Of a stretch of 64,000 nt of DNA, positions 1-8,469 are shown in pieces. Under the pieces are notes generated by a model. It did no database searches. It was not told where the DNA came from and was given only the letters and a program-made list of their open reading frames with translations. Source of the stretch: Candidatus Sacchlamyda saccharinae. GTDB taxonomy: Bacteria; Chlamydiota; Chlamydiia; Chlamydiales; Rhabdochlamydiaceae. Numbering within the stretch: position 1 is the stretch's first letter; each line of letters starts with the position of its first letter. The stretch lies in the NCBI GenBank assembly GCA_030408505.1, contig JAUHQI010000004.1:744001-808000 (forward strand). The letters run 5' to 3'. Both the position numbers and the translations under genes were made by a program.

Positions 1-2283
1 GCTCTTACCGGCAAAGTAAAAAAAGTTTTTGAGTTTGCAAATGAAGAAGCAGCCGCTCTCAATCACAACTATGTTGGTACCGAACACCTTCTACTTGCTC
101 TCTTGCGTCAAACTGATGGCGTTGCCGCTCAAGTTCTTGAAAACCTAAACGTCAACCTGAAAGACATACGAAAAGAGGTTCTAAAAGAGCTCGAAACATT
201 CAATCTACAACTCCCTCCTATGGGAACATCCGGTTCTACAGGAGCTCCGGGCGCTAAACCTGGTGACAAAGGGGCTATGGGCGATAAACTCCCTGCTCTG
301 CGGGCTTATGGCCATGATCTCACCGAACTCAGCAAAGAAGGCAAGCTCGACCCTGTTATTGGCCGTAGTGAAGAGGTGGAACGACTTATCTTGATCCTTT
401 GCCGACGCCGCAAAAATAATCCTGTTCTCATCGGGGAAGCTGGAGTGGGTAAAACTGCTATTGTAGAGGGACTTGCGCAAGCGATTAATCGCGGTGAAGT
501 ACCAGACAACCTCATGAAGAAAAAGCTCATCGCGCTCGATCTAACTCTTATGATCGCGGGAACAAAATACCGCGGACAATTTGAAGAGCGGATCAAAGCT
601 GTCATGGATGAGGTTAAGAAGCATGGCAACATCCTCCTTTTCATCGATGAGATGCACACAATTGTGGGCGCTGGAGCTGCAGAAGGTGCCATTGACGCTT
701 CTAACATCTTAAAGCCAGCCCTTTCACGTGGTGAGATCCAAGTCATTGGAGCCACTACTGTAGACGAGTTCCGCAAACACATTGAAAAAGATGCCGCTTT
801 AGAACGAAGATTCCAGAAGATTTTGGTCGCTCCCCCTTCTCTTGAAGACACCATTGCGATTCTTTCCGGACTCAAACCAAAATATGAAGAACACCATAAG
901 TGTATTTATACAGACGATGCGATCAAAGGCGCTGTCCACCTCTCAGATCGTTACCTAATTGGCCGCTACCTTCCCGATAAGGCGATTGACCTCATCGATG
1001 AAGCCGGTGCAAAGGCCCGAGTAGCTTCGATGCTCCAACCTGAAGACATCACCAAGTACGAGCAGGAGATCGAAGAGGTTCGCGTAGCAAAAGAGACTGC
1101 TATTGGTAACCAAGAATATGAAAAAGCGGCAAAGCTGCGTGACAATGAGAAAAAGTTGCGCGCTGAATTGCAAAAAATCATCGAAGAGTGGGAAAACACC
1201 AAAGAGCAACAGAAGGTGATTGTTGACGAAGATGAAGTAGCCTTCATCGTTGGAAAACAAACAGGGATTCCTACAGCGCGTCTTACAGAAAATGAGACCC
1301 AAAAAGTGCTCAAAATGGAAGAGGATCTCCAGTCCAGAATCATTGGACAAGAAGAGGCGATCCACACGGTATGTCGTGCGATCCGTCGCAGCAGAGCTGA
1401 CATTAAAGATCCCAACAGGCCTATTGGAGCGTTTCTATTCCTTGGACCAACAGGCGTTGGAAAAACGCTCGTTGCCAAAACACTTGCTACCCAAATGTTT
1501 GGTGGTGAAGATGCACTCATCCAGGTCGACATGTCCGAGTACATGGAGAAATTTGCCGTCAGCAGAATGACTGGCTCTCCACCGGGATACGTTGGGCATG
1601 AAGAAGGTGGGCAACTAACCGAACAAGTACGTCAGCGCCCCTATTGCGTAGTTCTCTTTGATGAAGTAGAAAAAGCTCACCCCGACGTGATGAATCTCCT
1701 TCTACAAATCCTAGAAGAAGGGCGCCTCACGGATGCCTTCGGAAGAAAAGTCGATTTCCGCAATGCCATCATCATCATGACCTCCAATCTTGGAGCTGAT
1801 CTCATCCGCAAATCAAGCGAAGTGGGCTTTGGCGTTCAAGAAGGGATGATTGATTATGATACGATGCAATCAAAAATCGATGGTGCTGTGAAAAAAGGCT
1901 TTAAGCCCGAATTCATTAATAGGCTTGATGGCGTTGTTATCTTCAGGCCTCTAGAGAAACCACACCTACTAAAAGTAATCGACCTTGAGCTCAGCAAGGT
2001 GCAAGATCGCCTTGCCCGCAAAAACATCAATATCGAGCTCGATAACAAAGCTAAAGACTACCTTTGCAACAAAGGGTTCGACCCTGCGATGGGGGCAAGA
2101 CCTCTTCGCCGAGTCATCGAGCATGAGCTCGAAGATCCTATCGCAGAGAAGATCCTCAAGAGCCCCGATAAGGGCGGCAACTGGCTTGTAACCATTGAAA
2201 ATGACAAGTTTGTTTTCGTAGACCAAGAGCCCCCGAGCGATGCCAAGGATAATTTAGCTGCGGCAAAAGAAGAAAACGAATAG
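1..2283 (+). CDS. clpC: ClpC, AAA+ unfoldase of the Clp protease (5' end outside window)
   Basis: ATP-driven unfoldase that feeds substrates to the ClpP peptidase in the cytoplasm. The reading frame is open from base 1, so the N-terminus lies outside the window. The first visible residues belong to the Clp N domain ([10 protein letters not shown]...[13 protein letters not shown]). The first AAA+ module has Walker A GEAGVGKT (about nt 433-456). A UVR-type coiled segment with [12 protein letters not shown] (about nt 1117-1150) lies between the modules and separates ClpC from ClpA and ClpB. The second module has Walker A GPTGVGKT (about nt 1444-1467), followed by the C-terminal D2-small domain. 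A glycine-rich linker ([14 protein letters not shown]) joins the N domain to the first module. The gene ends in TAG and is followed by a long non-coding stretch. Confidence 0.97.
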   Translation, partial: ALTGKVKKVFEFANEEAAALNHNYVGTEHLLLALLRQTDGVAAQVLENLNVNLKDIRKEVLKELETFNLQLPPMGTSGSTGAPGAKPGDKGAMGDKLPALRAYGHDLTELSKEGKLDPVIGRSEEVERLILILCRRRKNNPVLIGEAGVGKTAIVEGLAQAINRGEVPDNLMKKKLIALDLTLMIAGTKYRGQFEERIKAVMDEVKKHGNILLFIDEMHTIVGAGAAEGAIDASNILKPALSRGEIQVIGATTVDEFRKHIEKDAALERRFQKILVAPPSLEDTIAILSGLKPKYEEHHKCIYTDDAIKGAVHLSDRYLIGRYLPDKAIDLIDEAGAKARVASMLQPEDITKYEQEIEEVRVAKETAIGNQEYEKAAKLRDNEKKLRAELQKIIEEWENTKEQQKVIVDEDEVAFIVGKQTGIPTARLTENETQKVLKMEEDLQSRIIGQEEAIHTVCRAIRRSRADIKDPNRPIGAFLFLGPTGVGKTLVAKTLATQMFGGEDALIQVDMSEYMEKFAVSRMTGSPPGYVGHEEGGQLTEQVRQRPYCVVLFDEVEKAHPDVMNLLLQILEEGRLTDAFGRKVDFRNAIIIMTSNLGADLIRKSSEVGFGVQEGMIDYDTMQSKIDGAVKKGFKPEFINRLDGVVIFRPLEKPHLLKVIDLELSKVQDRLARKNINIELDNKAKDYLCNKGFDPAMGARPLRRVIEHELEDPIAEKILKSPDKGGNWLVTIENDKFVFVDQEPPSDAKDNLAAAKEENE

Positions 2284-2293
2284 ATATTGATTC

Positions 2294-2463
2294 GTTAAGG
2301 AGATACTGATTAATTGCTTTCTCAGAGATTTGAGCCAAACGGGTCGAAAAAGTTAATTTGGAGATCGTAATTAACTTCGAAAGTTAATGGAGATTGAAAA
2401 TTAATTTTTCCGGCGCTTTTGACCGAAGATCTGAGGAATTGAATTAATCAGTATCTCCTTAAC
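2294..2463. repeat. 170-bp imperfect palindrome with perfect 22-bp terminal inverted repeats
   Basis: The left arm at 2294-2315 (GTTAAGGAGATACTGATTAA..) is the exact reverse complement of 2442-2463. Inside these arms the similarity continues with mismatches: CTCAGAGAT on the left faces ATCTGAG on the right, and GTTAATTT faces AAATTAAT. The whole element could therefore fold into one long stem. It starts 11 bases after the clpC stop codon. It could be a MITE-like insertion, a processed non-coding element, or an unusual terminator; no run of T follows the outer arm. No second copy was recognised in the window. Confidence 0.8.
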
Positions 2464-2827
2464 TAGCAGGACATGTAGGGCCGCAATAGATTTTTTGCGG
2501 AATGATCCTCCGGTCATCCCGTCCAGCGGCTCCGCCATCTTGAGCTATTCTGGCTGCGATAAATCGGATTCTACGCTCAGCAGTCTGTGTGAAACACTAT
2601 CCTGCTTCACACGGACCGATTTCTCATTGCCATAATAGCCATCGACTGCTCGAGCTTTCAAGAGGGCTCCGCCCCCTTTCAGGTCGCTCGTAGAGCCCGT
2701 TCAATTGTGGTTCGTGCTTATTTGTTTTCGTGTGGCCCTCCAGAGGACGAGGAAGGAGGCGGAGATATCGATAGTCCTTCCGTAATCCCCACTTGAAAAT
2801 TAATTCTCTCTCTTCTAGAAGAAAGCT
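2464..2827. other. Gene-poor stretch with several hairpins upstream of the 2828 gene
   Basis: No convincing gene was found here. Short inverted repeats follow one another. CCGCAA/TTGCGG lies near 2479-2500. AAATCGG/CCGATTT near 2560-2625 encloses GTGTGAA/TTCACAC. A G/C-rich pair (AGGGC/GCCCCC) lies near 2660-2680. Read on the minus strand, two short frames look weakly coding. One of them is a 45-codon frame from 2538 down to 2401 (MAEPLDGMTGGSFRKK...) that runs into the palindrome at 2294-2463. This pattern would suit a structured RNA or a decayed repeat. The sequence just before 2828 is purine-rich (AGAAGAAAG) and is a weak ribosome-binding site. Confidence 0.45.
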
Positions 2828-3337
2828 ATGAAGAGAGTTCTTATTTTATTTGTCTTTTTTGCTATCCCTGTCTACGCGAAAATCGTGCTAGACGACGCCA
2901 TGTCCAATAGCCAGAAAGAGCAGACTGGTGTAAGCAAGCTCAATTATAGCCAAAAAATGGCTCTGCAAGAATGGATCAATAGCAACTTCGACACCAAAGA
3001 AGGTCGTCCGGAAAAGCCAAATGAGCAACTCTACCTCTCACTGAACATTGCAGAGGGCTCGAGACTCGAGCTGTCCGATGGGAAGACTTATGAGATTGAT
3101 CCTGAAGATCGAATCTACACCTCTTTTTGGATCACCCCTATCCCCCTCATGGTCGGGAAAAGTGGTGACCCGGGATATCCAGTAAAAATCACCAATTTGA
3201 ATACGGGAACATCTGTGAATGGGAAACAGGTTTCCACCCGAAAAATCATTGAAGAATCTGAGCGACTAGATAAGCAAGTCCCTCGATCATCGAAACCAGA
3301 AATAGAAAAAGCCCCTAAAAAACCGAAAACAAAATGA
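2828..3337 (+). CDS. Small secreted protein of unknown function
   Basis: This 169-residue protein is not one I recognise. It begins with a clear signal peptide (MKRVLILFVFFAIPVYA, cleavage probably after residue 17). The mature part is hydrophilic and ends in a lysine/proline-rich tail (EKAPKKPKTK). It has no cysteine. A central stretch (residues about 75-120: LNIAEGSRLEL..., TSFWITPIPLMVGKSGDPG) may form a small beta domain. The stop codon overlaps the start of the DsbB-like gene by 4 bases, so the two are probably translated together. Periplasmic location is inferred from the signal peptide; function is unknown. Confidence 0.75.
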   Translation: MKRVLILFVFFAIPVYAKIVLDDAMSNSQKEQTGVSKLNYSQKMALQEWINSNFDTKEGRPEKPNEQLYLSLNIAEGSRLELSDGKTYEIDPEDRIYTSFWITPIPLMVGKSGDPGYPVKITNLNTGTSVNGKQVSTRKIIEESERLDKQVPRSSKPEIEKAPKKPKTK

Positions 3338-3738
3338 AAAAATTCAGCTTATTTTTACCATGGCTACTCGTCTGTATTGGAGTAGTTGGAAGTCTATTTT
3401 TTAGTGAAGTCACGCACAAAGAGCCTTGCACACTGTGTTGGTACCAACGGGTGATTTTATTCCCCTTAGCCATCATCTTAGGGATCGCTGCCTTTCGCAA
3501 TGCCTATCGGATCATTCTTTATGTATTGCCACTTTCTCTCATCGGCCTAGCTATTTCACTCTATCATGTGATCATGATCAAATTCTTTGCGCAGAGTAAC
3601 TTTTGCTCATCTTGCACACTAAAATCAGTATCAGATAATCCCATCACATTCCCAGCGTTGGCTTTGGTCGCTTTTTTGATCCTGAATGCACTCTTGATCT
3701 GGATCTTTATTAAACACAAAGGCTCTAGGAAACTGTAA
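3334..3738 (+). CDS. dsbB: DsbB/BdbC-family disulfide bond formation protein
   Basis: Inner-membrane enzyme that re-oxidises a periplasmic DsbA-like oxidase and passes electrons to quinone. The 134-residue protein has four predicted membrane segments. It carries the family signature CxxC after the first segment (KEPCTLCWYQR, near residues 28-36). A second periplasmic cysteine pair lies in FCSSCTLKSVS (near residues 88-98). Its length matches the short BdbC-type branch rather than the 176-residue E. coli DsbB. It starts inside the stop of the secreted-protein gene and converges on the RDD gene with a 14-base overlap. The role fits an organism whose outer membrane is cross-linked by cysteine-rich proteins. 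Confidence 0.9.
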   Translation: MKKFSLFLPWLLVCIGVVGSLFFSEVTHKEPCTLCWYQRVILFPLAIILGIAAFRNAYRIILYVLPLSLIGLAISLYHVIMIKFFAQSNFCSSCTLKSVSDNPITFPALALVAFLILNALLIWIFIKHKGSRKL

Positions 3739-4129
3739 CCACGGAACGGACGAACTTATCGTGCAAGGCTTGCTTCTTCTTGGTAAAGAAGATAAACAGC
3801 ACCCCTACACGGATAAAAGCTTGAAGGAAGTAACGGCAAGATGCCCTTATAAAAGAAAGGGGCTCCCCTTCGAGATTTGTGACCTGAAGCCCTAAAACTT
3901 GCTTGCCGATTGTGGCTTTGCGCTTCGAACTTTCAAAGCAGGCAAAATAGAGCCAAGAGGTCAACAGGATCCCTCCATAAAACCAAAAGCCGATCATAGA
4001 AAGACCACTCACTATCTCAGAGATCAGGCTGATTCCCAAAAGGAAGCTAGTCAAGAGGTAGATTGCGATCAAAACGATCCCATCGAGGGCAAAAGCTAAA
4101 AGTCGCCTAAAAGCGCCTGAGTATTTCAT
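3725..4129 (-). CDS. RDD-family membrane protein
   Basis: The 134-residue membrane protein has the RDD-family pattern. The N-terminal RRLLAFALDGIVL holds the Arg and Asp of the first segment. A second segment follows, then the motif KRKATIGKQVLGLQVTN, and a last helix before KKQALHDKFVRSVVT. The substrate and function of most RDD proteins are unknown; some relatives are linked to sodium/proton exchange. Its ATG overlaps the stop of the upstream membrane-protein gene (ATGA), so the two form an operon. Its 3' end overlaps dsbB, which is on the opposite strand. Confidence 0.85.
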   Translation of the reverse strand: MKYSGAFRRLLAFALDGIVLIAIYLLTSFLLGISLISEIVSGLSMIGFWFYGGILLTSWLYFACFESSKRKATIGKQVLGLQVTNLEGEPLSFIRASCRYFLQAFIRVGVLFIFFTKKKQALHDKFVRSVVTVS

Positions 4130-4536
4130 TGGTCTGTGGTAAATATGTCTTTAAACTGTGCCTGCAACGGCGCGGGCACCACCTCTTCCATTCCTGCTTT
4201 GTCGTACATTAGGAAGTAGGTACATGCGACCATGATACCAAAAGGAGGGCTGAAGAGTCCAACAAAAAGCGATATGCCACACGCAGAAGAACGCTGTAGG
4301 TTCAGCATAGGCTTTTTTAGCCAGCTCCGTTTTTTCAGCGCAAGGGAGACCGGGACTAAAATAAGAAGTGAGATACAAGTGTAGGCAAACCAAGCTAGAT
4401 CTGCAATGAGCAGAAGGAGAAAGAAAAAGCGGGTAACCAGAGTAGAGAAAAAGGAACCTTTGCCCTCCTCTTGATGCTCTATAGGCTTGTTGAACATCTC
4501 GCTTGAGTCTTGGTCGAAAAGTTCGTGAATTGCCAT
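4126..4536 (-). CDS. Small membrane protein of unknown function
   Basis: The 136-residue protein is not one I can name. After a hydrophilic N-terminus of about 30 residues it has a long hydrophobic stretch (residues about 31-65), probably two membrane segments. A third segment, ACGISLFVGLFSPPFGIMVACTYFLMYD, follows near residues 85-112, and the tail is short and soluble. A strong ribosome-binding site (AGGAGG, complement of 4540-4545) precedes the ATG at 4536, which supports this start. It forms a two-gene operon with the RDD gene and is divergent from rpmB. It may be one of the small conserved chlamydial proteins near L28, but I cannot confirm that. Confidence 0.75.
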   Translation of the reverse strand: MAIHELFDQDSSEMFNKPIEHQEEGKGSFFSTLVTRFFFLLLLIADLAWFAYTCISLLILVPVSLALKKRSWLKKPMLNLQRSSACGISLFVGLFSPPFGIMVACTYFLMYDKAGMEEVVPAPLQAQFKDIFTTDQ

Positions 4537-4611
4537 ATTCCTCCTATTTCTGCCAAAAGTATCAAGTCATCCATTTAATGTCATTGATAGATATTTCTTG
4601 AATCTCACCAC

Positions 4612-4640
4612 TTGTTCAATAAGAGATCATCTGTTATGAT
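4612..4640 (+). promoter_or_regulatory. Candidate housekeeping promoter of rpmB
   Basis: A -35-like TTGTTC (4612-4617) and a -10-like TATGAT (4635-4640) are separated by 17 bases. They lie just upstream of the AAAGGAG ribosome-binding site and the ATG of rpmB. The position is right for the L28-phospholipase D transcript; activity is inferred. Confidence 0.5.
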
Positions 4641-4662
4641 TGCAGGTTAAAGGAGTATTTTT

Positions 4663-4938
4663 ATGTCCAAGCAATGTCAAGTCACTGGAAAAAAACCACG
4701 TAAAGGTAATAGCTATGCTCTACGTGGAATTGCGAAAAAGAAGAAGGGAATTGGTCTCAAAATTACAGGGATCAAGCGTAGACGCTTTCAGCCCAATCTT
4801 ATGAAAAAACGTTTTTGGTTTGCCGAGGAAAACCGCTTTGTCACTCTGCGACTATCCGCTCACGGAATGCGCATTATTGACAAGCTCGGCCTAGGCCCTG
4901 TTGTTCGCAAAATGCGTTCTGAAGGACAAAAGATCTGA
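4663..4938 (+). CDS. rpmB: Large-subunit ribosomal protein L28
   Basis: Component of the 50S subunit. The 91-residue basic protein begins [16 protein letters not shown], the usual L28 opening, and carries the RRRFQPNL(M)KKRFW core. Its length is close to that of other chlamydial L28 proteins. The AAAGGAG ribosome-binding site lies 8 bases before the ATG. In C. trachomatis, as I recall, L28 also lies close to a phospholipase D gene, as here. The TGA stop overlaps a possible CTG start for the next gene. Confidence 0.97.
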   Translation: MSKQCQVTGKKPRKGNSYALRGIAKKKKGIGLKITGIKRRRFQPNLMKKRFWFAEENRFVTLRLSAHGMRIIDKLGLGPVVRKMRSEGQKI

Positions 4939-5891
4939 AAACTGCTCTAGCAGTTCTCGTAATTTTCGGAGGGTACTTTTGGCTCGCCCAAGCTGCCCTC
5001 TCCCCTCCCCTTCCCACCTCCCAAAAACCTCTTATTTTTTACTCAAATCACCAGCGCTCTGACCTCAAAAGAGTCTATTTGCGCGCTCTGAAGTCAGCAA
5101 AATCTTCGATCCATATGCAAATATATGGCCTGACCGATCCAGACCTCATTGCACTCCTTGGGAAAAAGCAAGCCGAGGGGCTCGACATACAAATTTTTTA
5201 TGATAAAAGAGCTTCGGCAAGACTCCCACTTTTGGCTTATCCAGTGAAGAGCTCTGGTCTCATGCATAGAAAAATACTTGTCATTGACCAAAGCCAAATT
5301 TTTATAGGTTCGGCTAACTGCACTCCCCAATCTTTGAAAATGCATGACAATCTAGTGCTGGGCCTAAAAGATGAAAAAATGGCCGACTTTTTTACCCAGT
5401 CGATCGATAGCGATCATATTTTTGACCTACAAGGTCAAATTCTCTCGGCACACCTCCTCCCAGATTTTGAAGGGAAGGCCCTTCCCGACCTCTGTGACCA
5501 GATTGATCTGGCCAAAACCTCGATTCACATCGCGATGTTCACACTCACCCACCCCCAAATTGTAGAAAAACTCATCGCAGCTAAAAAGCGAGGTGTTTCG
5601 ATCACCATCGCAATCGACCGCTATACAGCGCTGGGCGCAAGCAAAAAATCAATACAGCAACTCATAAATGCGGGCGCCACTGTCCTCACGAGCCAAGGAA
5701 GCCAGCTTCTGCACCACAAATGGGCCTGGATCGATAAGAGCACGTTTATTTTGGGATCTGCCAATTGGACAGGGGCTGCCTTTGAAAAAAACCAGGATTG
5801 TCTCCTCATTATGAAAAATCTAGCCCCAGGGCACCAAAAGACTTTGGCCAAAGTTTGGAAGGCAGTTGAAAAACAGTCTAAAAAAGGGTAG
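4935..5891 (+). CDS. Phospholipase D superfamily protein, probably secreted, with likely CTG start
   Basis: The protein has two HKD catalytic motifs of the phospholipase D superfamily. The first is HRKILVID followed by FIGSAN, and the second is HHKWAWID followed by ILGSANWT, spaced as in a complete two-motif enzyme. A start at the TTG of 5079 would give 270 residues. However, the frame stays open upstream to 4923 and encodes [20 protein letters not shown], a clear signal peptide. That stretch has no ATG, GTG or TTG, so the best start is CTG at 4935. It overlaps the rpmB stop (CTGA), gives about 318 residues, and AAGGAC lies just upstream. The substrate is unknown: it could be a lipid hydrolase or a nuclease. 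Confidence 0.85.
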   Translation: MKTALAVLVIFGGYFWLAQAALSPPLPTSQKPLIFYSNHQRSDLKRVYLRALKSAKSSIHMQIYGLTDPDLIALLGKKQAEGLDIQIFYDKRASARLPLLAYPVKSSGLMHRKILVIDQSQIFIGSANCTPQSLKMHDNLVLGLKDEKMADFFTQSIDSDHIFDLQGQILSAHLLPDFEGKALPDLCDQIDLAKTSIHIAMFTLTHPQIVEKLIAAKKRGVSITIAIDRYTALGASKKSIQQLINAGATVLTSQGSQLLHHKWAWIDKSTFILGSANWTGAAFEKNQDCLLIMKNLAPGHQKTLAKVWKAVEKQSKKG

Positions 5892-5901
5892 TATTTAGAA
5901 T

Positions 5902-6483
5902 ATGAGCCTCATTTCTTTAGCTGTTTCCCTTTTTTTATTGATGGACTCAATCGGTAACGTTCCGATTTTCCTTTCTATTTTAAAGGAGATCGAACCGAAA
6001 AGACAGCGCTTTATCATCTGTCGAGAACTCATCATCGCCTTGATCATTATTGTCTCGTTTTATTTTCTTGGGAACGTCCTTCTGAAATTTCTTGGAATCA
6101 CTCAACCCGCCGTTCTCATTTCAGGGGGAATTATCTTATTCATCATCGGGATTAAATTGGTTTTTCCTACGAAGGAAAAAGCTTTTGATTGGAATGAAGG
6201 AGGCGAACCTTTCCTTGTTCCGATGGCCGTCCCTCTAGTTGCGGGACCCGCCGTTTTGGCCGCTGTAGTTCTTTATTCGCACCAGCAGCTGCCCATGTGG
6301 ACCTGCTTGGGAGCTATCTTCATTGCCTGGCTAGCGTCTACCGTCATCCTCTTATCTGCCATCCCCCTACAAAAACTCCTCGGTGATCGAGGCCTTGCCG
6401 CTTGTGAGCGATTCACAGGACTGCTCTTGATCATGATCGCTGTCCAAATGTTTTTAAACGGTCTATCTGCTACGCTACAATGA
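5902..6483 (+). CDS. MarC-family inner-membrane protein
   Basis: The 193-residue integral membrane protein has about six predicted segments. The opening LLMDSIGNVPIFLSILK matches the MarC/YhgN family, as do the central FLVPMAVPLVAGPAVLA and the final TGLLLIMIAVQMFLNGL. Despite the name, no role in multiple antibiotic resistance is established for the family. The stop overlaps the start of truA by 4 bases (ATGA), so the genes are co-translated. In Chlamydia a MarC homologue lies beside map, which is also close by here. Confidence 0.9.
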   Translation: MSLISLAVSLFLLMDSIGNVPIFLSILKEIEPKRQRFIICRELIIALIIIVSFYFLGNVLLKFLGITQPAVLISGGIILFIIGIKLVFPTKEKAFDWNEGGEPFLVPMAVPLVAGPAVLAAVVLYSHQQLPMWTCLGAIFIAWLASTVILLSAIPLQKLLGDRGLAACERFTGLLLIMIAVQMFLNGLSATLQ

Positions 6484-7208
6484 TCAATTACAAGTGTCAT
6501 CTCTCCTACTCTGGAACCCACTACCATGGTTTTCAAAAGACTAAAATGGGCCCAAGTATTGAAGAGCTACTGCAAAAGGCCCTAGAAAAAATTCTGCAAG
6601 AACCTATTAAACTACAAGCTGCAAGTAGGACCGATAGCGGCGTCCATGCTGAAGAGCAGGTATGCAATTTTTTTGCCAACGATACTGATCTTCACATCCT
6701 ATATGGCTCGTTAAGGAGCTTACTCCCCAAAGACATCGCCCCTCTTAAGCTCGAAAAAATGCCTGCAGAGTTTCATCCTACCCTCAATGCAAAAGGGAAA
6801 GAATACCACTACTACATCTGCAATCAACCCACACAAGTCCCCTTCTACCGCGAGTTTTCCTGGCATGTTCCCCTCCCCCTTGATCTACGAGAGATGGATC
6901 TGGCTACTCAAAAAATTGAAGGCAAACACGATTTCTCTGCCTTCACCAATACTCGCTATGAAGATCCCATCCGCCATGTCAGAAAAATAGCCATTGAGCC
7001 CCTAGGCAAAAATCGTTTCCGCATCTCAATCCAGGGAGATAATTTTCTCTACAAAATGGTCCGCAATATCGTCGGCACCCTTGTTCACATTGGGCAAGGA
7101 AAAATTGCAGTATCTGATTTACCTAGTATCTTGAAAGCTGGCGACAGGCGCCTTGCCGGGATGACCGCTCCTGCCCATGGCCTCTTTCTCCATCGAGTTT
7201 TCTATTGA
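6480..7208 (+). CDS. truA: tRNA pseudouridine(38-40) synthase TruA
   Basis: The enzyme isomerises uridines 38-40 in the anticodon arm of tRNAs. The 242-residue protein begins with the TruA pattern YKCHLSYSGTHYHGFQKT. It carries the catalytic aspartate in SRTDSGVHAEEQV (near residue 50). The C-terminal half has the second conserved set DFSAFTNT and FLYKMVRNIVGTLVHIGQGK. Its length fits the family. It overlaps the end of the MarC gene by 4 bases. Confidence 0.96.
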   Translation: MINYKCHLSYSGTHYHGFQKTKMGPSIEELLQKALEKILQEPIKLQAASRTDSGVHAEEQVCNFFANDTDLHILYGSLRSLLPKDIAPLKLEKMPAEFHPTLNAKGKEYHYYICNQPTQVPFYREFSWHVPLPLDLREMDLATQKIEGKHDFSAFTNTRYEDPIRHVRKIAIEPLGKNRFRISIQGDNFLYKMVRNIVGTLVHIGQGKIAVSDLPSILKAGDRRLAGMTAPAHGLFLHRVFY

Positions 7209-7241
7209 TATTAACACCAACTAAAAGAGAAAATATTGTCT

Positions 7242-8108
7242 ATGATTTCACGAAATGATCCATGCTGGTGCGGAAGCGGAAAAAAATGGAAGAAATGCCA
7301 CTTCCCTCAAAAGCACCATCCTCAAGACAGCCTCAGAAATGAATATCTCAAGCAATACGGCATCATCTTAAAAAATGAAGAGCAAATCGCTGGAATCAAA
7401 CAGGCCTGCAAACTCGCCGCATCGATTTTAAAAAAGACATGCGCCATGGCCAAGAAAGGGGTGACCACAGAAGAGCTCGATGCGTATGCCCATAAACTCC
7501 ACAAAGAAGCCAATGCGATCCCCGCTCCCCTTGGCTACGGCTCGCCCCCCTACCCCAAAAGCATCTGCACCTCGCTCAACGATGAGATTTGTCACGGCAT
7601 CCCAGGTGACATCCCCCTCAAAGAGGGCGACATCCTCAACATCGATGTCAGTTGTATCCTCGATGGCTACTTTGGCGATTGCTCTGCCATGGTCTGCATC
7701 GGGAAAATCTCTAGTGAAAAAGAAAATACCGTCAATGTGGCTAAAGAGTGTCTCAACCGCTCGATCGCCATCCTCAAACCCGGCGTCCTCCTTTGTGAAA
7801 TCGGCGATGTCATCGAAGACTATGCCGCAGAGCATGGCTGTTCTGTCGTCAACCAATTTGTTGGCCACGGGGTGGGCCTCCAATTCCATGAACCCCCACA
7901 AGTGCCTCACCACCGCAACGATCTCAAAATCCCCCTCGCTGCAGGGATGACCTTCACTATCGAGCCGATGATCAACGCCGGCGTTGTCGAAGGGTATATC
8001 GACGAAGAGAACCACTGGACTGCCTACACTAAAGACGGCAAACCCAGTGCGCAGTGGGAACATACTCTCCTCATCACAGATTCTGGCTGTGAAATCCTTA
8101 CAAAATAA
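7242..8108 (+). CDS. map: Type I methionine aminopeptidase with N-terminal SEC-C zinc motif
   Basis: Removes the initiator methionine from new proteins. The N-terminus has a SEC-C zinc-binding motif (DPCWCGSGKKWKKCH, residues about 5-19), as in other chlamydial and some Gram-positive forms. The metallopeptidase domain follows: HGIPGD with the substrate-side histidine, NIDVSCILDGYFGDCSAM with two metal aspartates, GHGVGLQFHEPP, TIEPMI and QWEHTLL. I chose the ATG at 7242 over the TTG at 7236, because the ATG start follows an AAAAGAGAAAA stretch and gives the usual N-terminus. It is 288 residues long and lies downstream of truA with a 33-base gap. Confidence 0.96.
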   Translation: MISRNDPCWCGSGKKWKKCHFPQKHHPQDSLRNEYLKQYGIILKNEEQIAGIKQACKLAASILKKTCAMAKKGVTTEELDAYAHKLHKEANAIPAPLGYGSPPYPKSICTSLNDEICHGIPGDIPLKEGDILNIDVSCILDGYFGDCSAMVCIGKISSEKENTVNVAKECLNRSIAILKPGVLLCEIGDVIEDYAAEHGCSVVNQFVGHGVGLQFHEPPQVPHHRNDLKIPLAAGMTFTIEPMINAGVVEGYIDEENHWTAYTKDGKPSAQWEHTLLITDSGCEILTK

Positions 8109-8146
8109 TTTTTCTGTCAGATAAGCCTTGGGTGTTGCTCAAGGAG

Positions 8147-8203
8147 GCTCCTCAAATTTTTCAGCATCGAAGAGCTGCCGTGCTCATAGAGGCGGCGTGA
8201 TGG
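8147..8203 (+). repeat. Copy A of a dispersed, hairpin-forming repeat
   Basis: About 57 bases, beginning GCTCCTCAAATTTTT, continuing with GAAGAGCTGCCGTG, then CTCATAGAGGCGGCGTGATG. Copy B at 60793-60850 has the same order of blocks with point differences and a 1-2 base shift. Each copy has GGAG/CTCC at its left end. GCCGTG..CATAGA..CGGC forms a hairpin that is perfect in copy B and weaker here. It lies in the 218-base gap between map and the 45-residue DUF3096-type gene. Nothing else in that gap looks coding. Confidence 0.7.
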
Positions 8204-8326
8204 ATTGATGGAATATTTCAAGAATACACCTAAGAAAGGACTGACTAGTTCAGTAGTTCCCTAAATTTTGTATTTTGCGAAAAGAGAAAATGGCTTATGA
8301 GGAAGGGTGAACCTTAAGGAGGAAAA

Positions 8327-8464
8327 ATGTTACATCCAATCATTACACCAATCATTTCAATTGCTGCAGGGATACTTGTTTTGATTTTTCCAACAGTGCT
8401 CAACTACATCGTTGGGATCTATCTGATTTTGATGGGTCTTGTCGGTATCTTTGGCAGAATGTAA
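8327..8464 (+). CDS. 45-residue membrane protein, DUF3096-like
   Basis: The frame begins MLHPIITPIISIAAGILVLI and ends in a second hydrophobic stretch (NYIVGIYLILMGLVG). The order of prolines, the FPTVLNYIVGIYLI block and the length are what I know of the DUF3096 family of very small membrane proteins of unknown function. An excellent ribosome-binding site (AAGGAGG) lies about 6 bases upstream of the ATG, which makes translation likely despite the small size. The stop is followed at once by a terminator-like hairpin at 8476-8505. It probably forms its own transcript. Confidence 0.8.
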   Translation: MLHPIITPIISIAAGILVLIFPTVLNYIVGIYLILMGLVGIFGRM

Positions 8465-8469
8465 ATGGA

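Noticed and set aside
2401-2538. 45-codon minus-strand frame (MAEPLDGM...)
   Set aside because: No ribosome-binding site and it runs through the palindrome arms, so it is not listed as a gene; kept only as part of the structured region finding.
7428-8063. 211-residue minus-strand frame opposite map
   Set aside because: Antisense to a clear methionine aminopeptidase; composition (Val/Asp/Gly-rich) is typical of a shadow frame in a GC-rich third position gene.
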